Assembly: GCA_018695965.1 (NCBI GenBank)
Contig: JABHQB010000065.1
Span: forward strand, 1-9,966
From: Flavobacteriales bacterium
GTDB taxonomy: Bacteria > Bacteroidota > Bacteroidia > Flavobacteriales > BACL11
Reading direction: 5' to 3'
DNA: 9,966 nt
Every line of letters begins with the position of its first letter. Position 1 is the first letter of the stretch. Below the pieces are notes generated by a model, which saw nothing but the letters and a program-made list of their open reading frames with translations, ran no database searches and was not told where the DNA came from. Both the position numbers and the translations under genes were made by a program. This document shows, one piece after another, positions 1-6,500 of the stretch.

Positions 1-357
1 ATCCTACTAAGAGGAATTGAGAAAACGGATATTAAAAGAGGTATGGTAATTTGTAAGCCTGGATCTGTTACTCCTCATACTAAGTTTAAAGCTGAGGTTT
101 ATATCTTGAAGAAAGAAGAAGGTGGAAGACACACTCCTTTCCACAACAAATACAGACCACAATTCTATATTAGAACAACTGATGTAACTGGTGAGATTTT
201 CTTACCTGAAGGAACTGAGATGGTTATGCCCGGAGATAACTTAACTATTAATGTTGAGTTAATTAACTCTGTTGCAATGAGTGAAGGACTTAGATTTGCA
301 ATTAGAGAAGGAGGTAGAACTGTAGGAGCTGGGCAAATTACATCAATTACTGAGTAA
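1..357 (+). CDS. tuf: Elongation factor Tu, C-terminal part (5' end outside window)
   Basis: EF-Tu is the GTPase that carries aminoacyl-tRNA to the ribosomal A site. Only the last 118 codons are here, read in frame from base 1. They correspond to the end of domain II and all of domain III, the beta-barrel that contacts the tRNA T arm and EF-Ts. Diagnostic stretches are LLRGIEKTDIKRG, KPGSVTPHTKF, GGRHTPFHNKYRPQFYIRTTDVTG, LPEGTEMVMPGDN and the near-invariant GLRFAIREGGRTVGAGQI close to the end. The G domain lies upstream of the window. The gene ends in a tandem TAATAA stop (355-360), common in highly expressed genes. The tRNA-Trp gene follows 53 nt downstream. Identification is certain; whether the genome has a second tuf copy cannot be seen. 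Confidence 0.98.
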   Translation: MLLRGIEKTDIKRGMVICKPGSVTPHTKFKAEVYILKKEEGGRHTPFHNKYRPQFYIRTTDVTGEIFLPEGTEMVMPGDNLTINVELINSVAMSEGLRFAIREGGRTVGAGQITSITE

Positions 358-368
358 TAAACAAAAGT

Positions 369-410
369 GTATCAGTAAAGTGGAATTTTTTGATTCCATT
401 TTGCTGTTAT
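369..410 (+). other. Strong hairpin between tuf and tRNA-Trp
   Basis: CAGTAAAGTGGAAT (373-386) pairs with ATTCCATTTTGCTG (393-406) around the 6-nt loop TTTTTG, giving a 14-bp stem with two G-U pairs. After a T-T mismatch the helix can continue for three more pairs to 369/410. Position 410 is the last base before tRNA-Trp. It lacks a T tract beyond the stem, so it is not a canonical intrinsic terminator. It may be a processing or mRNA-end-protecting stem for tuf, or a weak attenuator. The structure is seen in the sequence; the role is inferred. Confidence 0.65.
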
Positions 411-483
411 ACGGGTGTAGCTCAATTGGTAGAGTAGTGGTCTCCAAAACCATTGGTTGGGAGTTCGAATCTCTCCACCCGTG
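411..483 (+). tRNA. tRNA-Trp, anticodon CCA
   Basis: A full 73-nt cloverleaf can be drawn. The acceptor stem is ACGGGTG (411-417) with CACCCGT (476-482), and the discriminator is G483, as expected for tryptophan. The D arm is GCTC/GAGT. The anticodon stem is GTGGT (437-441) with ACCAT (449-453), closed by the 7-nt loop CTCCAAA with CCA at 444-446. The variable loop is TGGTT, and the T arm GGGAG/CTCTC carries the TTCGAAT loop. The 3' CCA is not encoded, because CAAATAA follows G483; it must be added by the CCA-adding enzyme. A tRNA-Trp gene between tuf and secE is a conserved arrangement in Bacteroidota and some other phyla. It is probably cotranscribed and cut out by RNase P and a 3' endonuclease. 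Confidence 0.97.
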
Positions 484-501
484 CAAATAAAAGATATATA
501 A

Positions 502-729
502 ATGAGAATAGGTACTTACATAAAAGATGCATTTGATGAGTTATTACATAAGGTTACTTGGCCTAAATGGGAAGAATTACAGAATAGTGCAGTAGTTGTT
601 GCTATAGCTTCTTTAATTATTTCTTTAATTATTTTCTTTATGGATTTTATTTTTGGTATTAATGTTGGGAGTACTTTGTGGAGAGGTATCTTAGGATATT
701 TTTACCAATTTATTGAAATATTTAAATAA
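502..729 (+). CDS. secE: Preprotein translocase subunit SecE
   Basis: SecE clamps SecY in the inner-membrane SecYEG export channel. The 75-residue protein is the short, single-span form. An amphipathic N-terminal helix (about residues 3-17) leads into the conserved KVTWP motif (17-21), followed by one hydrophobic segment at about 29-51 with the conserved aspartate D48 near its end. A moderately hydrophobic tail (59-74) follows. The ATG at 502 is chosen because SecE homologues start just before this amphipathic helix. It lies 18 nt after tRNA-Trp, with only the A/T-rich leader AAATAAAAGATATATAA and no Shine-Dalgarno sequence. nusG follows after 5 nt, suggesting tightly linked translation. The secE-nusG pairing supports the call despite the low conservation of SecE. 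Confidence 0.95.
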   Translation: MRIGTYIKDAFDELLHKVTWPKWEELQNSAVVVAIASLIISLIIFFMDFIFGINVGSTLWRGILGYFYQFIEIFK

Positions 730-734
730 AAATA

Positions 735-1289
735 ATGGAAAGTACAGTTTCAGAGAATAACTGGTATGTTCTCAGGGTAATGGGAGGGAAAGAGAAGAAG
801 ACTCGATTATTTATAGAGAAAGAGATTGATAGACTGAATCTAAATGCATTTGTTTCTCAGATTCTGATTCCTACTGAAAAGGTTTATCAGATAAAAAACG
901 GGAAGAAGGTTAGTAGAGAGAAGAATTTTTTTCCAGGATACCTTTTAATTGAAGCTAATTTAACTGGTGAGGTTCCTCATATTATTAGAGGAATTCAGAA
1001 TGTGATGGGTTTTTTAGGATCAACAAAGGGAGGTGATCCTGTTCCTATGAGAGATGCAGAAATAAATAAGATATTAGGTAGAGTTGATGAAATGGCTCTT
1101 ACTGATGAAAATGTTAGTATTCCTTTTATTGCTGGTGAAACAGTGAAAGTTATTGATGGTCCGTTTAATAGTTTTAATGCTGAAATTGAATCTATTGATG
1201 AACAAAAGAAAAAATTGAAATTAATTGTTAAGATATTTGGAAGAAAAACTCCTTTGGAGTTGAATTTCATGCAAGTTGAAAAAATTTAG
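735..1289 (+). CDS. nusG: Transcription termination/antitermination factor NusG
   Basis: NusG binds RNA polymerase across the clamp and protrusion, suppresses pausing, and links the polymerase to Rho or to ribosomal protein S10. The 184-residue protein has an N-terminal NGN domain (about residues 8-120). It begins at NNWYVLRVMGGKE and includes the characteristic FFPGYLLIE at 65-73. A C-terminal KOW domain spans about 131-184 (GETVKVIDGPF, then a FGRKTPLELNFMQVEKI ending). Length and domain order are normal for the family, with no inserted domain as in specialised NusG paralogues. The start at 735 lies 5 nt after the secE stop and is preceded only by A/T. The stop is TAG, and rplK begins 11 nt later. 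Its location between secE and rplK identifies it as the housekeeping copy. Confidence 0.98.
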   Translation: MESTVSENNWYVLRVMGGKEKKTRLFIEKEIDRLNLNAFVSQILIPTEKVYQIKNGKKVSREKNFFPGYLLIEANLTGEVPHIIRGIQNVMGFLGSTKGGDPVPMRDAEINKILGRVDEMALTDENVSIPFIAGETVKVIDGPFNSFNAEIESIDEQKKKLKLIVKIFGRKTPLELNFMQVEKI

Positions 1290-1300
1290 AATAAAAAAAG

Positions 1301-1738
1301 ATGGCAAAAGAAGTAACAGGTATTATTAAACTACAAATTAGAGGAGGGGCGGCAAATCCAGCACCACCTGTTGGTCCCGCTCTTGGAGCGAAAGGTGTAA
1401 ATATTATGGAATTTTGTAAACAGTTTAATGCAAGAACACAGGATAAAGCAGGGAAAATTATTCCAGTTGTTATTACTGTATTTGCAGATAAATCATTTGA
1501 GTTCATCATTAAAACAGCTCCTGCAGCAGCTCAATTATTAGAAGCAGCAAAGAAGAAGAGTGGTTCTGGTGAGCCAAATAGAGTGAAAGTTGCTACTGTC
1601 ACTTGGGATCAGATAAGATCTATTGCTGAGGATAAAATGGCTGATTTAAATGCTTTTAAAGTAGATTCTGCAATGAGAATGGTTGCTGGTACTGCAAGAA
1701 GTATGGGTATTAAAGTTAAAGGAGCTTTTCCTAGTTAA
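1301..1738 (+). CDS. rplK: 50S ribosomal protein L11 (uL11)
   Basis: L11 binds the GTPase-associated centre of 23S rRNA and helps EF-Tu and EF-G act on the ribosome. It is also needed for RelA activation in the stringent response. The 145-residue length is normal. The N-terminal domain holds the proline-rich PAPPVGPALGAKGVNI loop (20-35), the thiostrepton/micrococcin-contacting region, with no unusual change visible. The C-terminal rRNA-binding domain (about 74-142) has the conserved KKKSGSGEPNR and the ending AGTARSMGIKVKG. The ATG at 1301 follows an A-rich leader (ATAAAAAAAG) without a Shine-Dalgarno sequence. In many bacteria rplK and rplA form a unit repressed by L1 at a leader before rplK. 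Here the 11-nt gap after nusG leaves no room for that leader unless it overlaps nusG. Confidence 0.99.
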   Translation: MAKEVTGIIKLQIRGGAANPAPPVGPALGAKGVNIMEFCKQFNARTQDKAGKIIPVVITVFADKSFEFIIKTAPAAAQLLEAAKKKSGSGEPNRVKVATVTWDQIRSIAEDKMADLNAFKVDSAMRMVAGTARSMGIKVKGAFPS

Positions 1739-1765
1739 ATTAATAAGATAAATCAAAATAGTCCA

Positions 1766-2458
1766 ATGGCTAAATTAAGTAAAAATAGAAAAGATGCATT
1801 TTCAAAAGTTGATTCAGATTCAACATATTCAACACTTGAAGCTGCAAAATTGGTAAAAGAAACTTCTACAGAGAAATTTGATGCATCTGTTGATATTGCT
1901 GTAAAGTTAGGTGTAGATCCTAAGCAAGCAAATCAGATGGTAAGAGGAGTAGTCGCTTTACCTCATGGAACAGGAAAATCATTAAAGGTTTTAGCTCTTG
2001 TTTCTGCTGATAAAGAAGCAGAAGCAAAGGAATCTGGAGCTGACTATGTAGGTTTAGATGATTATATTGAAAAAATAAAAGGTGGTTGGACTGATATTGA
2101 TGTGATTATTACCATGCCATCAATTATGGGTAAGATTGGTGCTTTAGGTAGAGTTCTAGGTCCTAGAGGTTTAATGCCAAACCCTAAATCTGGTACTGTA
2201 ACTTTAGAAGTTGGAAAGGCTGTGTCTGATGTAAAGAAAGGTAAAATTGACTTTAAGGTTGATCAATTTGGAATTATACATGCTTCAGTAGGAAAAGTGT
2301 CATTTGATGCAGAGAAAATATCAGAAAATACTGAAGAATTATTACAAACTATAATGAAGTTAAGACCAACTGCATCAAAAGGAAATTATGTTCATAGTAT
2401 TTCACTTTCAAGTACTATGGGTGTTGGTGTAGAGATTGAGTCAAAATCATTAGTTTAA
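1766..2458 (+). CDS. rplA: 50S ribosomal protein L1 (uL1)
   Basis: L1 binds 23S rRNA helices 76-78 to form the mobile L1 stalk, which guides deacylated tRNA out of the E site. In many species it also represses its own mRNA. The 230 residues match the usual length. Domain I is split around domain II. The signature GRVLGPRGLMPNPKSGTVT is at 128-146, and the ending includes KGNYVHSISLSSTMGVGV (205-222). The rRNA-contacting PHGTGK loop is at 66-71. The start at 1766 matches the family start, MAKLSKNRK. It lies 27 nt after rplK in a leader without a Shine-Dalgarno sequence. The gene ends 22 nt before rplJ in an all-A/T spacer. Nothing is broken or inserted. Confidence 0.99.
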   Translation: MAKLSKNRKDAFSKVDSDSTYSTLEAAKLVKETSTEKFDASVDIAVKLGVDPKQANQMVRGVVALPHGTGKSLKVLALVSADKEAEAKESGADYVGLDDYIEKIKGGWTDIDVIITMPSIMGKIGALGRVLGPRGLMPNPKSGTVTLEVGKAVSDVKKGKIDFKVDQFGIIHASVGKVSFDAEKISENTEELLQTIMKLRPTASKGNYVHSISLSSTMGVGVEIESKSLV

Positions 2459-2480
2459 TATATATATATAATATAATAAA
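2459..2480 (+). repeat. All-A/T spacer with (TA)6 run before rplJ
   Basis: The whole 22-nt gap between rplA and rplJ consists of A and T. It opens with six TA units (2459-2470) and continues as ATATAATAAA up to the rplJ ATG. It cannot form a Shine-Dalgarno site. A dinucleotide run here could change length by slippage and shift the leader length, though no such variation is shown. Confidence 0.8.
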
Positions 2481-3002
2481 ATGACAAAAGAAGAAAAAAA
2501 TCAGTTTATTGATGTACTTGATAAAAGTATTCAAGAAAACAGTAATTTTTATTTAGCAGATATCTCAGGATTATCTGCTGAAGAGTCAAGTAATTTAAGA
2601 AGATTGTGTTTTAAAAGAGAGGTTTCTTTACAAGTTGTAAAAAACACCTTACTTAAGAGAGCTTTAGAAAAAAATGATTCAAATTATGAAGAACTATATG
2701 ATGTATTAAAAGGAAATACATCAATCATGTTTACCGATGCAGCTAATGCACCTGCAAAGGTTATTAAAGAATTCAGAAAAAAACATGACAAACCAGTATT
2801 TAAGGCGGCTCATTTAGACGCATCTTTCTATATTGGAGAAGAATACCTAGATACATTGTCAGAATTAAAATCGAAAAACGAACTTATTGCAGAAATTGTT
2901 GCATTACTTCAGTCTCCTGCTAAAAACGTTATTTCGTCTTTACAATCTGGTGGTTCGAAATTATCGGGTATAGTAAAAACTCTTGCAGAAAGAGCTGAAT
3001 AA
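2481..3002 (+). CDS. rplJ: 50S ribosomal protein L10 (uL10)
   Basis: L10 anchors the L7/L12 dimers to 23S rRNA at the base of the ribosomal stalk. The 173-residue length fits the family. The N-terminal globular domain (about 1-130) has the rRNA-binding pattern SAEESSNLRRLCF and VKNTLLKRAL (53-62), followed by LKGNTSIMFT (76-85). The C-terminal helix (about 133-173) carries the L7/L12 binding sites. The N-terminal MTKEEKNQFIDVLDK fits the usual start, so ATG 2481 is accepted. The stop is a tandem TAATAA (3000-3005). rplL follows 59 nt later as its functional partner. In several phyla the L10-(L7/L12) complex represses translation through a kink-turn leader upstream of rplJ; the 22-nt A/T spacer here cannot hold one. 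Confidence 0.98.
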   Translation: MTKEEKNQFIDVLDKSIQENSNFYLADISGLSAEESSNLRRLCFKREVSLQVVKNTLLKRALEKNDSNYEELYDVLKGNTSIMFTDAANAPAKVIKEFRKKHDKPVFKAAHLDASFYIGEEYLDTLSELKSKNELIAEIVALLQSPAKNVISSLQSGGSKLSGIVKTLAERAE

Positions 3003-3043
3003 TAAAAAATTGAATGCTTCCAACATTAATTAATAAAAATAAA

Positions 3044-3055
3044 TAACTTAAAATA
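3044..3055 (+). repeat. Shared leader 12-mer, copy before rplL
   Basis: TAACTTAAAATA ends 6 nt before the rplL ATG. The identical 12-mer occurs at 3524-3535, ending 7 nt before the rpoB TTG. Similar spacing to both starts suggests a translation-initiation element in leaders without a Shine-Dalgarno sequence, but A/T-rich coincidence is possible. Confidence 0.4.
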
Positions 3056-3061
3056 AATAAC

Positions 3062-3445
3062 ATGGCAGATATAAAAGATTTCGCAGAACAATTAGTTAAT
3101 CTTTCAGTAAAAGATGTGAACGAATTAGCTAATATATTAAAAGAAGAGTATGGTATCGAACCAGCCGCAGCGGCTGTTGCAGTAGCAGGACCTGCTGCTG
3201 GAGGAGGAGGTGATGCTGGAGGAGGTGATGAAAAGACAGAGTTTGATGTAATACTTACAGCAGCTGGTGGATCAAAACTAGCAGTTGTAAAATTAGTTAA
3301 AGAATTAACAGGTAAAGGATTAAAAGATGCTAAGGAATTAGTTGATAGTGCTCCTGCAACTGTTAAAGAAGCTTGTGCTAAAGATGAAGCAGAAGCTTTC
3401 AAAACTCAGCTAGAAGAAGCTGGAGCTGAAGTAGAACTTAAATAG
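3062..3445 (+). CDS. rplL: 50S ribosomal protein L7/L12 (bL12)
   Basis: L7/L12 forms the flexible multi-copy stalk that recruits translational GTPases. The 127-residue protein has the standard layout. The N-terminal dimerisation and L10-binding helices span about 1-33. A flexible Ala/Gly-rich hinge spans about 34-57 (EPAAAAVAVAGPAAGGGG onward). The C-terminal factor-binding domain spans about 60-127 and has the conserved SKLAVVKLVKELTGKGLKDAKELVD (71-95, K76-to-L89 face) and the ending EEAGAEVELK. The hinge is unusually glycine-rich and is built from a duplicated AGGGGD/AGGGD unit. The start at 3062 is fixed by the family N-terminus and an A/T-rich leader without a Shine-Dalgarno sequence. 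The stop is TAG. The gene is followed by two hairpins before rpoB, which may set the ratio of ribosomal protein to polymerase transcripts. Confidence 0.99.
   Translation: MADIKDFAEQLVNLSVKDVNELANILKEEYGIEPAAAAVAVAGPAAGGGGDAGGGDEKTEFDVILTAAGGSKLAVVKLVKELTGKGLKDAKELVDSAPATVKEACAKDEAEAFKTQLEEAGAEVELK
3197..3229 (+). repeat. Tandem imperfect repeat in the L7/L12 hinge
   Basis: GCTGGAGGAGGAGGTGAT (3197-3214) is followed directly by GCTGGAGGAGGTGAT (3215-3229), encoding AGGGGD then AGGGD at residues 46-56. The second copy is the first minus one GGA codon. Both copies are in frame, so copy changes would only lengthen or shorten the hinge. Confidence 0.85.
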
Positions 3446-3459
3446 TATGCTTTACATAC
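3445..3459 (+). other. Small hairpin at the rplL stop
   Basis: GTATG (3445-3449) pairs with CATAC (3455-3459) around loop CTTTA, starting on the last base of the rplL stop codon. It is only 5 bp and shares bases 3458-3459 with an outer extension of the next hairpin, so the two could compete. Its function is unknown. Confidence 0.35.
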
Positions 3460-3508
3460 GTTAGGTTTAGATCTTATAATTATAAGATCTAAACCATTTC
3501 GTTTTTTT
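3458..3508 (+). terminator. Probable intrinsic terminator/attenuator between rplL and rpoB
   Basis: GGTTTAGATCTTATAA (3464-3479) and its exact reverse complement (3480-3495) form a 32-nt perfect palindrome, which in RNA makes a stem of about 14 bp with a 4-nt loop. An outer ACG/CGT pairing (3458-3460 with 3500-3502) across a small internal loop brings the stem base next to the T tract at 3502-3508. Since rpoB follows on the same strand without a recognisable promoter, partial termination with readthrough is more likely than a full stop. Enterobacteria are known to have an attenuator in the same rplL-rpoB gap; equivalence here is inferred. Confidence 0.75.
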
Positions 3509-3523
3509 ATAGAACACTTTTTT

Positions 3524-3535
3524 TAACTTAAAATA
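3524..3535 (+). repeat. Shared leader 12-mer, copy before rpoB
   Basis: TAACTTAAAATA here is identical to the copy at 3044-3055 before rplL. It lies directly after a second T7 run (3518-3524) and ends 7 nt before the proposed TTG start of rpoB. Confidence 0.4.
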
Positions 3536-3542
3536 TAGCTCA

Positions 3543-6500
3543 TTGTCAATACAAAATAACTCCCTAAGAACTAATTTCGCGTCTATTGAAAAACAAATGA
3601 ATTATCCAGATTTTCTGGATATTCAACTAGAAACATTTAATGCGTTTTTTCAAACAGGAACTACCGTAGACGAAAGAAAGAAAGAAGGTTTATATACAAC
3701 CTTTACAGAGCTTTTTCCAATTACTGATGCAAGAAATAATTTTGTATTAGAATTTATTGATTATACAATTGATCCTCCAAGATATTCTATTGAAGAATGT
3801 ATTCAGAGAGGTTTGACATATAAAGTTCCTCTCAAGGTCAAACTTAAACTTTATTGTACTGATCCTGATCATGAAGATTTTGAAACTATTGTCCAGGAAG
3901 TGTATTTTGGAAACATTCCATTTATGACTCCTAAAGGAACATTTGTGGTAAATGGAGCTGAAAAAGTTGTTGTATCTCAATTACACAGATCTCCAGGTTT
4001 ATTTTTCGGTCATAGTTTTCACTCAAACGGAACCAAATTATATTCAGCAAGAGTAATTCCTTTTAAAGGTTCATGGATTGAATTTAATACAGATATCAAT
4101 GATGTAATGTATGCGTATATTGATAGAAAGAAAAAGGTTCCGGTTACTACTTTATTAAGAGCAATCGGATACGAAAGTGATAGAGAAATTCTACAGATTT
4201 TTGATCTTGCCGATGAAGCTAAGGTAACAAAAAGTGGATTGAAAAGAGTTATTGGAAGAAAATTAGCTTCCAGAGTATTAAAGTCATGGGTTGAAGATTT
4301 TGTAGATGAAGATACTGGAGAATTAGTCTCTATTGAAAGAAATGAAGTTATCTTAGAGAGAGATATTATTATTGAAAAACAACACATTGATGAAATTGTA
4401 GAATCTGGTTCTGCTGTAATTCTTCTACATAGAGAAGAATCAACTGGAGAACATGCAATTATTCATAATACATTACAAAAGGATCCTACAAACTCTTTAA
4501 AAGAGGCTGTAGTTTATATTTACAGACAATTGAGAAGTGCGGAGCCACCAGATGAAGCAACTGCTATCGGTGTCATTGACAAACTTTTCTTTTCAGACCA
4601 AAGATATTCTTTGGGAGCTGTAGGTAGACACAGAATTAATAACAGATTAAAAATTGATACTCCTAAAGATAAATATGTTCTTACTAATGAAGATATTATT
4701 GAGATTATCAAACAATTAATTGAACTTACTAACTCAAAAGTAGATGTTGATGATATTGATCACTTAAGTAATAGAAGAGTTAGAACAGTTGGTGACCAAT
4801 TATCTAATCAGTTTTATGTTGGTCTTAACAGAATGGCTAGAACAATTCGAGATAGAATGAATGTAAGAGATAATGAAGTGTTTACTCCTACAGATTTGAT
4901 TAATGCGAAAACATTATCTTCTGTAATTAATTCATTTTTTGGAACATCTCAATTATCTCAGTTTATGGATCAAACAAATCCACTTGCGGAAGTTACTCAT
5001 AAAAGAAGAGTTTCTGCACTAGGACCTGGAGGTTTAACTAGAGAAAGAGCAGGTTTTGAAGTGAGAGATGTACACTATACTCATTATGGTCGATTATGTC
5101 CAATCGAAACTCCTGAAGGACCAAATATTGGTCTAATTTCTTCTCTTTGTGTATTTGCAAAAGTAAATGATTTAGGATTTATTGAAACTCCTTACAGAAA
5201 AGTTGAAGATGGTAAAGTTAATTTGAAAGAAGAACCAATATATTTAAGTGCTGAACAAGAAGAAGATTTAACAATTGCTCAGGCAAATGCACCAATTAAA
5301 GGAGATGGAAGTTTTGTGAATAAAACAGTTAAAACGAGATTAGGTCATGATTATCCAGTAACGGAACCTGTAAATATTGGTTTGATGGATGTTGCTCCTA
5401 ATCAGATTGCTTCAATAGCAGCATCTTTAATTCCTTTCTTGGAACATGATGATGCCAACAGAGCTTTAATGGGGTCGAACATGATGCGTCAGGCGGTACC
5501 ATTATTAAGAACAGACGCTCCTATTGTTGGGACTGGGTTAGAGCCTCATGTAGCGAAAGATTCAAGAGCTCTTATTAATTCTGAAGGAGAAGGTGTTGTA
5601 AAATATGTTGATGCAACTAAAATTACAATTAAGTATAAAAAATCTGATCAGGAAAAATTAATTTCTTTTGATGAGGACGAAAAAACCTATCTTTTAACAA
5701 AATTCTTAAAAACAAATCAGAATACTTGTATGAATATTCGCCCTATTGTGAAAGTAGGAGACAAAGTTACTAAAGGACAAGTTTTATGTGAAGGATATGC
5801 TACTCAGAATGGAGAATTAGCACTTGGAAGAAATTTAAAGGTTGCTTTTATGCCATGGAAAGGATATAACTTTGAGGATGCAATTGTCTTGTCAGAAAGA
5901 GTTGCCAGAGAAGATTGGTTAACTTCATTACATATTGAAGAACATAATGTTGCTGTAAGAGAAACAAAAAGAGGAGCGGAAGAACTTACTGCTGATATTC
6001 CAAATGTAAGTGAAGAAGCTACTAAGGATTTAGATGAGTTTGGTATGATTAGAATTGGAGCTCATATAAAACCAGGTAATATTTTAGTTGGAAAGATTAC
6101 TCCAAAGGGAGAATCTGACCCGACACCAGAAGAAAAATTACTGAGAGCAATTTTTGGAGAAAAAGCTGGTGATGTGAAAGATGCTTCATTAAAAGCAAAA
6201 TCATCTCATGCTGGTGTAGTTATTGGTAAGTCATTATTTTCTAAGACTATTAAAGATAGAAGGATTAAAGCTCAAGACAAGGATGAATTAGAAATAGTTG
6301 ATAAGAATTTTGAAGTAGAATCTTTAAAACTCAAAAAGGTTTTAGTTGATAAAATTTATCAGGTTGTAGGAGGTAAATCCTCTCAAGGTATTGAAAATGT
6401 ACTGGGAGAAGAGGTGATTGCAAAATCAGTTAAATTTACTCAGAAAGTTTTAATGACAGTTGATTTCTTAAGTGTAAATCCTAAAAAATGGACTACAAAT

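Noticed and set aside
995..1509. Minus-strand open frames opposite nusG and rplK
   Set aside because: They are shadows of highly conserved genes with no domain, no leader signal and no independent context.
3003..3061. Possible terminator or leader structure in the rplJ-rplL gap
   Set aside because: Only weak 4-bp pairing (AATG with CATT) and an ATTAATTAAT palindrome are present, with no stable stem followed by a T tract.
2929..3402. 157-codon open frame on the minus strand across the rplJ end and rplL
   Set aside because: It is antisense to two certain ribosomal protein genes, is rich in Ala/Pro/Ser as expected from the reversed Ala/Gly hinge, and shows no recognisable family.
3461..3469. 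TAGGTTTA as a Bacteroidota -7 promoter element before rpoB
   Set aside because: It differs from TAnnTTTG at the last base, lies inside the palindrome, and has no convincing -33 TTG partner at the right distance.
3747..4711. Three minus-strand open frames opposite rpoB
   Set aside because: They lie inside the conserved beta coding sequence, and their composition is explained by the reverse complement of A/T-rich codons.
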